From a virus, in IMG/VR virus record IMGVR_UViG_3300032173_000029, positions 1 through 28,275 of that record: a DNA stretch of 28,275 bases; one strand, given 5' to 3'. Below are positions 7,099-15,364 of this stretch, one piece after another. A model generated the notes under the pieces. It worked only from the letters and a program-made list of their open reading frames with translations, was not told the DNA's origin and made no database searches. The stretch's first letter is position 1, and every line of letters begins with the position of its first letter. The position numbers and the translations under genes are program-made.

Positions 7099-7505
7099 CC
7101 CGTACACCAATCCATTCCAGCTTGGTCGAAACCATAGCCGTTGGTGACAAACCAAATTCCATTGGCAGGGTTAACTATAGTATGAGTTACATCCGCACTG
7201 GTAACCGGAGAAGTTGGGGTGATCGCAGACATGCCATTAGAAGGAATGTATTTGCGCAACATACACACATGCTGCTTACCCCATAACACCGTTGGATAAA
7301 TAGTAGGAAATCCGCCACCGCAGGTAAATTGTCCCGGAACAGAGATAGCGCGCCCCCACCCATAAATCATGTTCTCCATTGGATTATAGGTGAGCTGCGA
7401 TTCTCCTTTTGCGATCACCTCTTGCATGGCACATAAGGATATTTCTTGTGATGCATACAATGAGGCAGAACAAAGAAGCGCAAGAATCAGTAAAAGATTT
7501 TTCAT
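7095..7505 (-). CDS. Secreted Cys-rich protein of unknown function
   Basis: The product has 136 residues from the ATG at 7505, which overlaps the upstream TGA (ATGA). Residues 1-18 form a classic signal peptide (Lys, then a Leu/Ile core, cleavage after SLYA). Four cysteines remain in the mature part (near C25, FTCGGG, HVCML and DWCTG), fitting two disulfides in the periplasm. There is no lipobox at C12. I do not recognise the family. A signal peptide is odd in a head-tail morphogenesis cluster: an exported protein should not be a standard virion part. It may modify the envelope of the infected cell or act in exclusion. Local composition is AT-richer than the flanking head genes. Confidence 0.75.
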   Translation of the reverse strand: MKNLLLILALLCSASLYASQEISLCAMQEVIAKGESQLTYNPMENMIYGWGRAISVPGQFTCGGGFPTIYPTVLWGKQHVCMLRKYIPSNGMSAITPTSPVTSADVTHTIVNPANGIWFVTNGYGFDQAGMDWCTG

Positions 7506-8020
7506 TTGTATCCCACGCACATCCTGCTGAACCGGCATATCGGAATGGTGATCCCATCTCCGCTGGCAAGCTGCATATCAAAGCAGATTCCGTAAACCGG
7601 ATTCTTAGGGTCTTGATTCCAGACGCTGAATTGATTGAGTAGCACCATCTCCGCCGCCGATAAATATTTTCTGTCGCGATGCACTCCATTGACCGGTGTC
7701 ACAATATCGCTTTCGTGAATCACCATAAAAGATTGCAATAAAGAAGGATCATCAGGTTTTGTTACCCAATCCTTACCGGCCCACGCTACCAGCCTTAATT
7801 TCACGCTCGCGGTGCCGGATGGATTCAAGCCTGTAATGCCTGAATCAATCCACATGATGTCCGGCAGGATTACTGAATCTAGCGTAGGCAGCCATTGCTC
7901 ACTGATTGGCCCTGAAAACGCATCTCCGATGCTGCGCCATCCTGGAAGCGGCAAGCCGCTGGCGTCAACATGTGCCGTCCATTTGTTGAAATTCCAGAAT
8001 GTCGCTGACTGAAGTTTCAT
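7502..8020 (-). CDS. Hypothetical protein in beta-helix cassette
   Basis: The product has 172 residues and I recognise no family. It looks beta-rich, with many Trp (WNFNKWTAHVDASGLPLPGWRSIGD) and turn motifs (LPDIMWIDSGITGL). No signal peptide, membrane helix or catalytic motif can be seen. The start overlaps the beta-helix stop (TAATG) and the end overlaps the next start (ATGA), so the three genes 9978-7095 form one coupled cassette. It may be a partner, chaperone or base-binding protein for the beta-helix protein. That is inference from position only. Confidence 0.7.
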   Translation of the reverse strand: MKLQSATFWNFNKWTAHVDASGLPLPGWRSIGDAFSGPISEQWLPTLDSVILPDIMWIDSGITGLNPSGTASVKLRLVAWAGKDWVTKPDDPSLLQSFMVIHESDIVTPVNGVHRDRKYLSAAEMVLLNQFSVWNQDPKNPVYGICFDMQLASGDGITIPICRFSRMCVGYK

Positions 8021-9978
8021 TATGTATCCGGCAAATCATAACAACCGGGTGTGGCATTTCCAGAAATGTTATTAGCCTGACCGTCGGCATAGGTGGTGTA
8101 AGTACCAGCCAACAGTTGAACCACTGAATGCACGCTGGTGTCGCCAGTCAGGGGATATCCATTGCCATCATAGGGCAACGAAGTTGGTAAGGCAGTTCCA
8201 TCTGGCTGCGTTGATCCAGCATCAAAGCCGGGTGCGACATATGCATTCTGCAAAACATCGACCGCCTGATAGGCGGCGATGCCAGTTGAGCGCGCAACCT
8301 GGTTCGGTGTACCTCCTACGATGTTCCACACCGTATTGTTGTTGCATGAGCGATAGCAGTTGCCACTGCCACCGGGAATGCCTTTGGTGGTGTTTATGCT
8401 GACGAAATAATATTGGGTGGCGGGGCTGCTTTGTAGCATATTTGCCACCAAGTTATTCGAGATATCCCATCCTAGCGGTGTCGGGGCAGTCAACGTCTGA
8501 CCAGATGCCAGTTGGAATGCCAAACTTTGACTGACACCGTAAGTGCGCTGAACGATGCTGTTGTGATGGCAAATTGAATTGCCAACGGTATTGGAGGCAA
8601 TCTGGCTGGCCAGATCCATCCCTTTGGAGGCACAGTCTTCGATGTAATTGAAACGAAGTGTGTTGCCGACGTTGATAAGGCGGGTGGCATCAGCACTTCC
8701 CGCGGCATTCAGATCGGTAGCCCAGATTCCGGAAGCGTGCCAGGTGTGCAAACGGGTCACGCCACCTGCCCGCTTGCCGATATTCTTTTCGACAAGGATG
8801 TTGGCGTTAGAGGTATACATTTCTATGACCGAATTACCACCAACGTCATGTCCATAGTTGTAGGCGACATGCAGACCATCGGTCATGGAAACTTCGAGCG
8901 CGTTATTCAGGCAATCGTACATTTCATTGCCCATGATCTCACCAGAGAGGCGGTGTGTGTCGTCCACTCCAGCGGCGTAGATACCATCGCCCACATAGTT
9001 GCCGCCAGCATCATCCGCCCCGGATTGCCCTACACGGCAACCATAAACATTAAACCCCGCGAGGGTAGGCGTGCCCGATGCAGTGCCATCGATAGCCAAT
9101 GTCGGCAGACGGGATTTTTTCAGATCGAGTCCGGCGATGGTTATGTACCCGGAATTAGTGACATTCTTCGCATAAGCGACATGCATAGCGTATAGGCCGA
9201 GCGTGATCTCGACCTGACCGAGGTTTGGATTCTCATTGCTATAGGGCCAGATGATGAGCGTCCCACCGGCACCTGCAGACCATTGCACTTGCCCGGCGGC
9301 AGCTGGAGCACCGCTGGTTTTCAATAAACGCACATCGCTCTGATAAACATCCGAGTTGTTGGTGATCCCGGTTAGTTGCCAGAGATTTCCTGATGTGTTT
9401 ACCCAATCGGTTCGTACCTGCCCGCCGGTTATAACAGGGAGCGCTAACGCATCGCCATAGGGCACCATGTAAAAGGGAGCGGCCGATGAACCATAGACCC
9501 CCAGACCAATCGCGCCTTGACCGATTCTCAGTCCATTGACGGAAGTACGCAGCGTTGTTCCGCGCTTGAATCCCAAGACCTGTCCCGCCATATTGCCAAT
9601 AATGGCGTTATATAACTGCGCCTCCGTGGCATAGGGATGAAGAAAAGTTCCTGTGGCCCCTGCGGAAGAAGCCGAGGGATCGAAGAATATGGTGGGGCGC
9701 GGGACAAATCCCTTGGCGTAAATATTGAATCGACTGATGCTGTCCGCAAGCCACGATAATCCACCCGGAATTCCGGATTTGATATGCGGATAATTATTTC
9801 CAAGAAATGATGCTAACAGATCATCGCTCGACTGATACTGTTGATATCCAAGATTTATTAATTCCAGAATGGTGTCTGGATCACTGATTGAGATACACCG
9901 ATTATTATCTGGTGTATAAGTAATATTTTTTTTGCTTTTGAAAAAAAGCATTCCTTGAGGTAACATGAATTGTTTCAT
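8020..9978 (-). CDS. Right-handed beta-helix protein (fibre/spike or depolymerase candidate)
   Basis: The product has 652 residues with AGGAG 7 bases before the ATG. The first 50 residues (LPQGMLFFKSKKNITYTPDNNRCISISDPDTILELINLGYQ) resemble short phage virion-anchor modules. FFDPSASSAGATGTFLHPYAT and LGFKRGTTLRT are typical of phage lyase-like beta-helix proteins. Residues about 280-520 hold repeated short strands and turns (AGLDLKKS, GNEMYDCLNNALEVS, VAYNYGHDVGG, ILVEKNIGKRAGG, LRFNYIEDCASKGMDL, NSICHHNSIVQR), as in parallel beta-helices. It could bind or cut a surface glycan. It lies among head-connector genes, so a head- or neck-attached fibre is possible. Confidence 0.8.
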   Translation of the reverse strand: MKQFMLPQGMLFFKSKKNITYTPDNNRCISISDPDTILELINLGYQQYQSSDDLLASFLGNNYPHIKSGIPGGLSWLADSISRFNIYAKGFVPRPTIFFDPSASSAGATGTFLHPYATEAQLYNAIIGNMAGQVLGFKRGTTLRTSVNGLRIGQGAIGLGVYGSSAAPFYMVPYGDALALPVITGGQVRTDWVNTSGNLWQLTGITNNSDVYQSDVRLLKTSGAPAAAGQVQWSAGAGGTLIIWPYSNENPNLGQVEITLGLYAMHVAYAKNVTNSGYITIAGLDLKKSRLPTLAIDGTASGTPTLAGFNVYGCRVGQSGADDAGGNYVGDGIYAAGVDDTHRLSGEIMGNEMYDCLNNALEVSMTDGLHVAYNYGHDVGGNSVIEMYTSNANILVEKNIGKRAGGVTRLHTWHASGIWATDLNAAGSADATRLINVGNTLRFNYIEDCASKGMDLASQIASNTVGNSICHHNSIVQRTYGVSQSLAFQLASGQTLTAPTPLGWDISNNLVANMLQSSPATQYYFVSINTTKGIPGGSGNCYRSCNNNTVWNIVGGTPNQVARSTGIAAYQAVDVLQNAYVAPGFDAGSTQPDGTALPTSLPYDGNGYPLTGDTSVHSVVQLLAGTYTTYADGQANNISGNATPGCYDLPDT

Positions 9979-9987
9979 TGATCACTC

Positions 9988-10848
9988 CTAAAATGTCACG
10001 ACCCGATAGGGATCGAGCAGGTTATCGATGTACGGCAATTCCGTGATCTGCCCGCGAATCGTGAGCATTTCCTCGCGGTTTTCATAAATCGAACTGAGGC
10101 GGATTTTTATCCAGCTTTTCAATCCCTCGAGATCCGCAGGGGACGTACCCAGATAATGCAGGCCGGTGCCAGCATCGGTCAGGTTAATCGCTGCGCCACC
10201 GGCGATCGCCGAGAGTTTATAAACCCCAGCGGAGAACGCGGCCTGAATAAAATAATCAGTGTTGATCACAAGCGGTGCAGGAAGTGCTCCACCACTATTG
10301 GCCAGGCGCACGACATCATTTACGATCATCGCTTTCCATCCGCTTACCATGATCGTATCGGCGGTAGCATCGGCAGTCAGCGGTGCGGCGAAGCCGGCAT
10401 CGAACGTAACCATGACTGCGCCGATCTGCGGCAGACTGATGGGCCAGATCTTGCCGAACACCGGCGTGATGCGCGCCGGTTGGCAGGCCAGATCGACCAC
10501 GTAATCCGTGGTGGGCATAGTCTGCAATGTCCCACTCATATCCAGGTACTGGATCGATACCACCTGAATCGCCGGCGATTTCGGTAACAGGATGGCATGC
10601 CCCGGCAGGCTGAAGGCCTGCCCCAGGGGAATACCCATCAGGCTCGGGCCGGGAAAAGCATCGAGCACCAGCTTCCAGCGCGCGGCGATGACCTGGCATT
10701 GCGTATTGGTCTCGGCAAACCGGCGCGCGGCGGCGATGAACGCGGTGATCTGCGCGTCGTCGGCAGTATCGGTGACGCGCAAATGGGCCTTCGCCTCATC
10801 GAGACTGATCGGTTCGGCGGTCGGCGGCGTAATGATCTGCAGCGGCAT
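9988..10848 (-). CDS. gp6-like head-tail connector with an internal beta-domain insertion
   Basis: The product has 286 residues. The N-terminus (PISLDEAKAHLRVTDTADDAQITAFIAAARRFAETNT) and the end (LKSWIKIRLSSIYENREEMLT) are the two halves of the gp6-like connector, which forms the adaptor ring under the portal. The family is usually near 170-210 residues. Residues 162-234 (ADTIMVSG ... NDVVRLANSGGALP ... NTDYFIQA ... GVYKLSAIAGGAAINLTDAG) are an inserted beta module of the type found in phage fibres, splitting the connector between VTFDAGF and the final helices. A terminator-like hairpin lies directly upstream of its start. Confidence 0.88.
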   Translation of the reverse strand: MPLQIITPPTAEPISLDEAKAHLRVTDTADDAQITAFIAAARRFAETNTQCQVIAARWKLVLDAFPGPSLMGIPLGQAFSLPGHAILLPKSPAIQVVSIQYLDMSGTLQTMPTTDYVVDLACQPARITPVFGKIWPISLPQIGAVMVTFDAGFAAPLTADATADTIMVSGWKAMIVNDVVRLANSGGALPAPLVINTDYFIQAAFSAGVYKLSAIAGGAAINLTDAGTGLHYLGTSPADLEGLKSWIKIRLSSIYENREEMLTIRGQITELPYIDNLLDPYRVVTF

Positions 10849-10857
10849 ACGATCCCC

Positions 10858-10886
10858 AAAAAACGAGGGCGGCCGAAACCGCCCTC
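10858..10886 (-). terminator. Terminator-like hairpin upstream of gp6-like gene
   Basis: On the minus strand: GAGGGCGG, loop of six, CCGCCCTC, then GTTTTTT. The hairpin ends about 10 bases before the gp6-like start and lies after the stop of the 148-residue gene. Confidence 0.72.
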
Positions 10887-10910
10887 AATCCACTACTAAA
10901 AGGAGACGGT

Positions 10911-11357
10911 TTAAACGATCTGTACCACACCAGCCTGGTTGAAGGCATCGGCGGGAGAGAAGCGCGGGAATGACCCAAGTAATGATGCGCCCACAAGGCT
11001 CGCCGCGGTGCCGACAGTGATCGACAATTGCACGAAAGCGAAGCCGCCTTCGGTATCGAGTTCGCCGCTACGGCAGTTGATGAGCGCCTGTTTGTTGTCG
11101 CCGGTGGCTTTGACGATCTGCGTGATGCCTTTGCCGGTGACGTCCTTGGCGCCGGTGCCGGCGCCATCGGTGGCCTGCTGCAGCTTGGCGTCAACGGTGG
11201 CATTGGCGCCGAGTACACCGGTCTGGATCAACGCCATCAGCGCCAAGTGGTTTTTGACTGCCACCCAGCCGGAGCTGACGGTACCGGCTCCCTGGCTCAT
11301 GGGATTGATCGTGGCGAGGACCGACAGGGTCTCGGAAGGTTTCTGGTTCGGGGTCAT
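10911..11357 (-). CDS. Head-associated protein of unknown function (decoration candidate)
   Basis: The product has 148 residues. NATVDAKLQQATDGAGTGAKDVTGKGITQIVKATGDNKQALINCRSGELDTEGGFAFVQLSITVGTAASLVGASLLGSFPRFSPA resembles a small protein found after the major capsid gene in several HK97-like phages, for which I know no proven function. A Shine-Dalgarno AAGGAG lies 8 bases before the ATG. Terminator-like hairpins lie on both sides, so it can be set apart in expression from the capsid and connector. It may be a capsid decoration or stabilising protein. That is inferred from position and not from a motif. Confidence 0.75.
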   Translation of the reverse strand: MTPNQKPSETLSVLATINPMSQGAGTVSSGWVAVKNHLALMALIQTGVLGANATVDAKLQQATDGAGTGAKDVTGKGITQIVKATGDNKQALINCRSGELDTEGGFAFVQLSITVGTAASLVGASLLGSFPRFSPADAFNQAGVVQIV

Positions 11358-11386
11358 GATGTAAGCTCCTTGAAAATCGATCGTTG

Positions 11387-11414
11387 AAAAAATCCGGGGC
11401 CTGTGCGGCCCCGG
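11387..11414 (-). terminator. Terminator-like hairpin downstream of major capsid gene
   Basis: On the minus strand: CCGGGGCC, five-base loop, GGCCCCGG, then ATTTTTTC. The stem of 8 GC pairs with a T-run lies 27 bases after the capsid stop, a good intrinsic terminator. Confidence 0.82.
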
Positions 11415-11441
11415 TCAGGTCATGGCGTTAACGCTTAACGC

Positions 11442-12773
11442 TTAACGCGCGGCGAGCTGGATGAATGGCGAGCGCGTTTTGGTGCTCTTGGGCGGCGTGA
11501 TAGGATTCGCAATCTTTGACTGCCCATCAACCCGGAAGGTGAAACGGAAGGCGGTCGCATCGGCATCGAAATAGAGATGCATCGAGGTCGCCATCTGGAT
11601 GCCACCGGCCTTGGTGATACTGCGATAATATTTGAAATCGAAGAGTGAGAGATCACCCAGACCGGAAAGTGCTGCCGCATGTTCCGTCAGGATCACCGGC
11701 CGTCCCATGAGCATGCCGAAAGTAGATCCGGCCTGTGCACCGGAATTCAATGGCAGGAACACCGGATAATTACCGATGGTCAGAGTCGGCAAAAGCGAAA
11801 CGAGATCCGGATTGGCGAACCACACGGCACGCGTAAGAGACCCCGCAGGCAGGCGGGAAATCATGTTAGTGATGTTGGTCATGCTCAGGGTGTTGGCTGC
11901 CTGACCTCCATCTTTCGCCACTGTAATCGTCGCGCCGCTATTCAACGCACCGACCGGCTGACCCGCGCCGGTGCCGTTCAGAAAGGCTTCATTGGTTTTC
12001 CAGCGAATCGAATCACCGGCCTTGCCGGGCAGATACCCGGCCAACGCGTTACTATCCGCCAATAGTTCGTCTGTGATCGGAACCAGTGCCATGAGCTTAT
12101 GCAACCGCAGCGTGGATGTGCCGAGCTTAGGCTTGCCCGCATTGGCGACCGAGGCCTCCGATTGCCAGTAGGCGCGCACACCATCCGTGCCCCAGGGCGT
12201 GGTCTCGTCCTTGGGATAGACCATGCTATTTCCGGTTAACTCATTGTTATCTGTCATCGGCAGCATGGAATCCTCTCCGAGTGAGAGCGTGAAGATTGTG
12301 CTGGAGAATTCGGGTGGCACCAAAAAGCCGCCATCTTGGCCGGCGCCTTCGCCGCCATAGCTCGTGGGTGCCGCGGCACCAATCAGCAGGCGCTCATCAG
12401 GACGTCCGCCAGACAGGGAGTCCTGATACACAGCACGGGCATATTCACCCAGGCTGCTAAAACCGTGTTTCGGATCATCCTCGCGGCGATCATGACCACC
12501 ACTGATGCGGCCGGGTTCGGGACTGCCGATCTGGGCTTCGGTGGCAATGCGGTCCTGCTCGAGATCGATCTGTGCCTGCACGTGGTCGATCTGCCCTTTG
12601 ATGGTTTTCACAGAGATCTGGTGCTTATCGAAAACAGTTTTTTCGTCATCGGTCAGATCGCGGTTCGCGGCGGCGGCGATATCGAGTACACCCTGCGCAT
12701 TGGCAATGGCTGTTGCCGCGGCCTTGAGGTGTTCGGATTTACGAGCCTGAAGCTCACGCAATTTCTTACTCAT
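11442..12773 (-). CDS. Major capsid protein, HK97 fold with N-terminal delta domain
   Basis: The product has 443 residues from the ATG at 12773, chosen for GGAG 6 bases upstream; a TTG at 12785 would lie in the Shine-Dalgarno region. Residues 1-80 form a charged coiled coil (the delta/scaffolding domain), normally removed by the prohead protease. Residues 147-155 (DGGFLVPPE) are the usual start of the HK97-fold body; later KLGTSTLRLHKLMALVPITDELLADSNA and MLMGRPVILTEHA are also typical. No separate scaffold gene is seen, as expected with a delta domain. It is flanked by terminator-like hairpins on both sides. Confidence 0.95.
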   Translation of the reverse strand: MSKKLRELQARKSEHLKAAATAIANAQGVLDIAAAANRDLTDDEKTVFDKHQISVKTIKGQIDHVQAQIDLEQDRIATEAQIGSPEPGRISGGHDRREDDPKHGFSSLGEYARAVYQDSLSGGRPDERLLIGAAAPTSYGGEGAGQDGGFLVPPEFSSTIFTLSLGEDSMLPMTDNNELTGNSMVYPKDETTPWGTDGVRAYWQSEASVANAGKPKLGTSTLRLHKLMALVPITDELLADSNALAGYLPGKAGDSIRWKTNEAFLNGTGAGQPVGALNSGATITVAKDGGQAANTLSMTNITNMISRLPAGSLTRAVWFANPDLVSLLPTLTIGNYPVFLPLNSGAQAGSTFGMLMGRPVILTEHAAALSGLGDLSLFDFKYYRSITKAGGIQMATSMHLYFDADATAFRFTFRVDGQSKIANPITPPKSTKTRSPFIQLAAR

Positions 12774-12783
12774 GTTTTTCTCC

Positions 12784-12808
12784 AATAAAAAACCCGCCAG
12801 AGGCGGGT
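12784..12808 (-). terminator. Intrinsic terminator upstream of major capsid gene
   Basis: On the minus strand: ACCCGCC, TCT loop, GGCGGGT, then a run of T that continues as TTTTTTATTGGAGA. The T-run merges with the capsid Shine-Dalgarno. It is near-identical in build to the hairpin ahead of the tail tube gene. Confidence 0.82.
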
Positions 12809-12890
12809 CGGGGTTGAACGGCTTGGTTGCACTGATCGCCGTCGGGTGATGGACCGCGGGCTCGATGGAGCCACGGCCGCGGGCTTGTAC
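12809..12890 (-). other. Intergenic leader between protease and capsid genes
   Basis: The gap holds no ORF of interest. It contains an imperfect nested inverted repeat (GGCTC...GAGCC within CCGCGG...CCGCGG, about 12857-12886), which may be part of an mRNA leader or processing site. No clear promoter is visible. Confidence 0.4.
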
Positions 12891-13811
12891 TTAGCCCAAA
12901 ATCTTCAATTCGTTTTGCGCTCGTGCCAGGCGTGAAGCAGCAGGCTTGGCCACCTGGCGCAGCTTGCGCTGCATGGATTTGATGACGCCGTCGAAAGTAT
13001 CGATGCCATCGACCATCTTCTCGCTCAGCGCCTGATCGGCGCCAAGCACACGGCCCTGACCCATACCGTCGCGCGCCTGCGCTACCGGCACGGCGCGGCC
13101 CTTGGCCACGGCGCGGGTAAAAGCGCCGTAGTAATCGTTTACGCGCGATTGCTGAAAGTCCCGCGCTTCCGGACTCAGCGATTCGTAGGGGTTGCCTTCA
13201 GTCTTGAACTTGCCGGCAGAGATGATCGTGGTGGTGACACCGGCCTCAGCCAGCGCGCGCGACCAATCTTCATGCGCGGACCAGACACCGATTGAACCGA
13301 CCTCGCCGCCGGGCGTGACATAGAATTCCGAGGCGTTGCTGCCAATCCAGTAGGCCGCCGAGGCAGCGAGGCTGTTGGCAATGGCCACGATCGGCTTTTG
13401 CGCCCGCGCGGCCAGGATCTCATCCGCCAGCTCCTGCACGCCGTACACCGAACCACCTGGGCTGTCGATATCGATCAGGATCGACCCGACGGTCTCGTCC
13501 GCCAGCGCGGCGCGCAAAGCCTGCGTGAACTGCTGGGTGCTGGCGCCGCCGGACCATTCCGTCATCATGCCGGCACGCTGGACGATGGTGCCGTAAAGTG
13601 GCAGCACGGCGATGCCGTTGCCACCGAGGCGCGCGGCCTGTTCGCGGCGGGCCTCCCAGGCAGATTTCTGCGGACCAAAGTCTTCATCCTCCATCGCGCG
13701 CGGCGTGCCGGCGGACCAGCGCGCGACCACGCCGGCATACAACGCCAGGCGTTCGCGCTTGACGGCCCATGGCGTGTCCAGGAATTCGGCGATCAGCAAG
13801 GCGTGTTTCAT
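12891..13811 (-). CDS. S49-family prohead protease (ClpP/SppA-like)
   Basis: The product has 306 residues from the ATG at 13811, which overlaps the portal stop (ATGA). The SppA-type motif IDIDSPGG (113-120) precedes the nucleophile Ser151 in NSLAASAAYW, and the general-base Lys lies in AGKFKTEGNPYE (K201 or K203). EVGSIGVWSAHEDW (170-183) is the conserved strand-loop. This is the lambda gpC-type protease that cuts the capsid delta domain and itself during prohead maturation. The C-terminal 50 residues are basic, perhaps the part that directs it into the prohead. Order portal-protease-capsid is standard. Confidence 0.93.
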   Translation of the reverse strand: MKHALLIAEFLDTPWAVKRERLALYAGVVARWSAGTPRAMEDEDFGPQKSAWEARREQAARLGGNGIAVLPLYGTIVQRAGMMTEWSGGASTQQFTQALRAALADETVGSILIDIDSPGGSVYGVQELADEILAARAQKPIVAIANSLAASAAYWIGSNASEFYVTPGGEVGSIGVWSAHEDWSRALAEAGVTTTIISAGKFKTEGNPYESLSPEARDFQQSRVNDYYGAFTRAVAKGRAVPVAQARDGMGQGRVLGADQALSEKMVDGIDTFDGVIKSMQRKLRQVAKPAASRLARAQNELKILG

Positions 13812-15364
13812 TTTTTGACCCCCAAAATCAGCAGGCGTTCGCGCGCGCGAACGCCGATGTCTTCGCAACCCACCACCGCCAGCGCCGCTTGGTGACCGCA
13901 ATACTCCAGTGCGGTTTCCCGGGAAACGGCCAGCACCTCGGCCACGTAATCCACATGCTTGTCGTAAAATTGTGTGATCGCGGTCACGGCATCCGGCCGT
14001 TCCCGCGCCTTTTTCACGGCATCTACTTCCTTGCGCACGACGCGATCGACGATGGCCGTCTCCAGGTGGCGCAACCGCGCCTGATCATTCGGTACGGGAG
14101 GTGTCTCGGCCGGGTCCGTTTCCCCATCACCCGGCTGGCCCCCGTTGGGATCGGCCGGTTCATCGACAGCATTGGGATCCGCGTTCGGATCCACCGTTAT
14201 CATGTTCAGCGGCTGCAGCGGGTCATCGAGCCCGTCCAGCGGGTCGAGGTTCTCCGCAATCCGTGCCTCGTTGCGCGTGAGCCAGCCGTCGATGATGCCG
14301 TTGTGGTAATAGCGCGAGCGCGCCTGCGAATCGCCACGCAGCAGGTTGGCGAAATCGAACTCCACCTCGAGGTCCGTGGCGTCCGGCAGCAGCTCGGCCT
14401 CGATCGAGGCCTCCCAGGCCTCGGCGCGGGGCGCGAGGCAATCCTGAATAAAATCCAGCGATTGTTGCTCAATGTTGCTGAAGGTCGCCTTCTCGAGGTC
14501 GCCGATTTTGTGCGGCGGCAGGTCGAACCAACGCGCGACCTCGGACACCTGAAATTTTCGGCTCTCAAGAAACTGCCCGTCCTCGTTGGTCATGCCGATC
14601 TCGTGATATTTCATTCCCATTTCGAGCACGGCTGTGTTTCCGCGATTGTTACCGGCCTGGGCCGCCTTCCAGGAGGCACGAAACATATCTTTGGCGGGCT
14701 GATCTTTGAACTGCCCGGGAAATTCGATCCAGCCACCCGTCGGGCGGGCATCGTTGGCAAAAAAACGCGATCCATACTCCTGTGCCGCGAGCGATAGGCC
14801 CAGGCTCTCGCGCGCGGCGGTAATCACACTCACACCGAGCAGCCCATCCCAGGAGAAGCCGCGGCGGTGCCAGATCTCGCCACGCGGGACAATCTCTTCG
14901 GTGCCGTCGGAACAGGTGATGCGATAACGGAAATCGCCATTGCCGCCGTCGAACGAATCCACGCGGATACGGTCCGGGTGGATCGGCACCAGATCGGTGA
15001 TCTCGCCGGTACGAAAATCCGTGATGATGCGGTTGTACGCATTGCCGCGCAGCTCGAGGTGGCCCTGCAGCATCTGGCGCCATTCAAAGGCGTTCTGCCA
15101 ACGGTTCGGCCGGCGCGCGAGCAACTGGTAAAGCCAGTGATCCGTAATCCGTTCCTTGCCGCCATTCAGCTTGTTGCGATAGAGCGTGAACGGCAATGAG
15201 GCCATCTGTCCGGCAATCAGTCGCACCGCGCGGAACACAGCGGCAATCTGCAGCGCCGTTTCCGAGGACACGCGGGCGCCGGCGAGCGTCCGCATGGTGA
15301 CCGGCTCGAACCAGAAATCGCCCCAGGGCGAACGGTCGTCGGCCGAGGCCTTGAATAAGAACAT
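13808..15364 (-). CDS. Portal protein, HK97 family
   Basis: The product has 518 residues. Typical features are VSSETALQIAAVFRAVRLIAGQMASLPFTLYR, then LYQLLARRPNRWQNAFEWRQMLQGHLELRGNAYNRI, and later SRKFQVSEVARWFDLPPHKIGDLEKATFSNIEQQSLDFI. The dodecameric portal is the DNA entry and exit channel and the docking site of the terminase. Compared with most relatives the C-terminus is extended: a Pro/Asp-rich linker (about 385-430) and a helical tail of about 90 residues. The start directly abuts the stop of the small membrane gene, and its end overlaps the protease start (ATGA). Confidence 0.95.
   Translation of the reverse strand: MFLFKASADDRSPWGDFWFEPVTMRTLAGARVSSETALQIAAVFRAVRLIAGQMASLPFTLYRNKLNGGKERITDHWLYQLLARRPNRWQNAFEWRQMLQGHLELRGNAYNRIITDFRTGEITDLVPIHPDRIRVDSFDGGNGDFRYRITCSDGTEEIVPRGEIWHRRGFSWDGLLGVSVITAARESLGLSLAAQEYGSRFFANDARPTGGWIEFPGQFKDQPAKDMFRASWKAAQAGNNRGNTAVLEMGMKYHEIGMTNEDGQFLESRKFQVSEVARWFDLPPHKIGDLEKATFSNIEQQSLDFIQDCLAPRAEAWEASIEAELLPDATDLEVEFDFANLLRGDSQARSRYYHNGIIDGWLTRNEARIAENLDPLDGLDDPLQPLNMITVDPNADPNAVDEPADPNGGQPGDGETDPAETPPVPNDQARLRHLETAIVDRVVRKEVDAVKKARERPDAVTAITQFYDKHVDYVAEVLAVSRETALEYCGHQAALAVVGCEDIGVRARERLLILGVKK

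Noticed and set aside
13769-14797. Long plus-strand frame (342 codons) opposite the portal gene
   Set aside because: It is antisense to a clear portal protein, has no ribosome site or family text, and follows from codon bias in GC-rich coding sequence.
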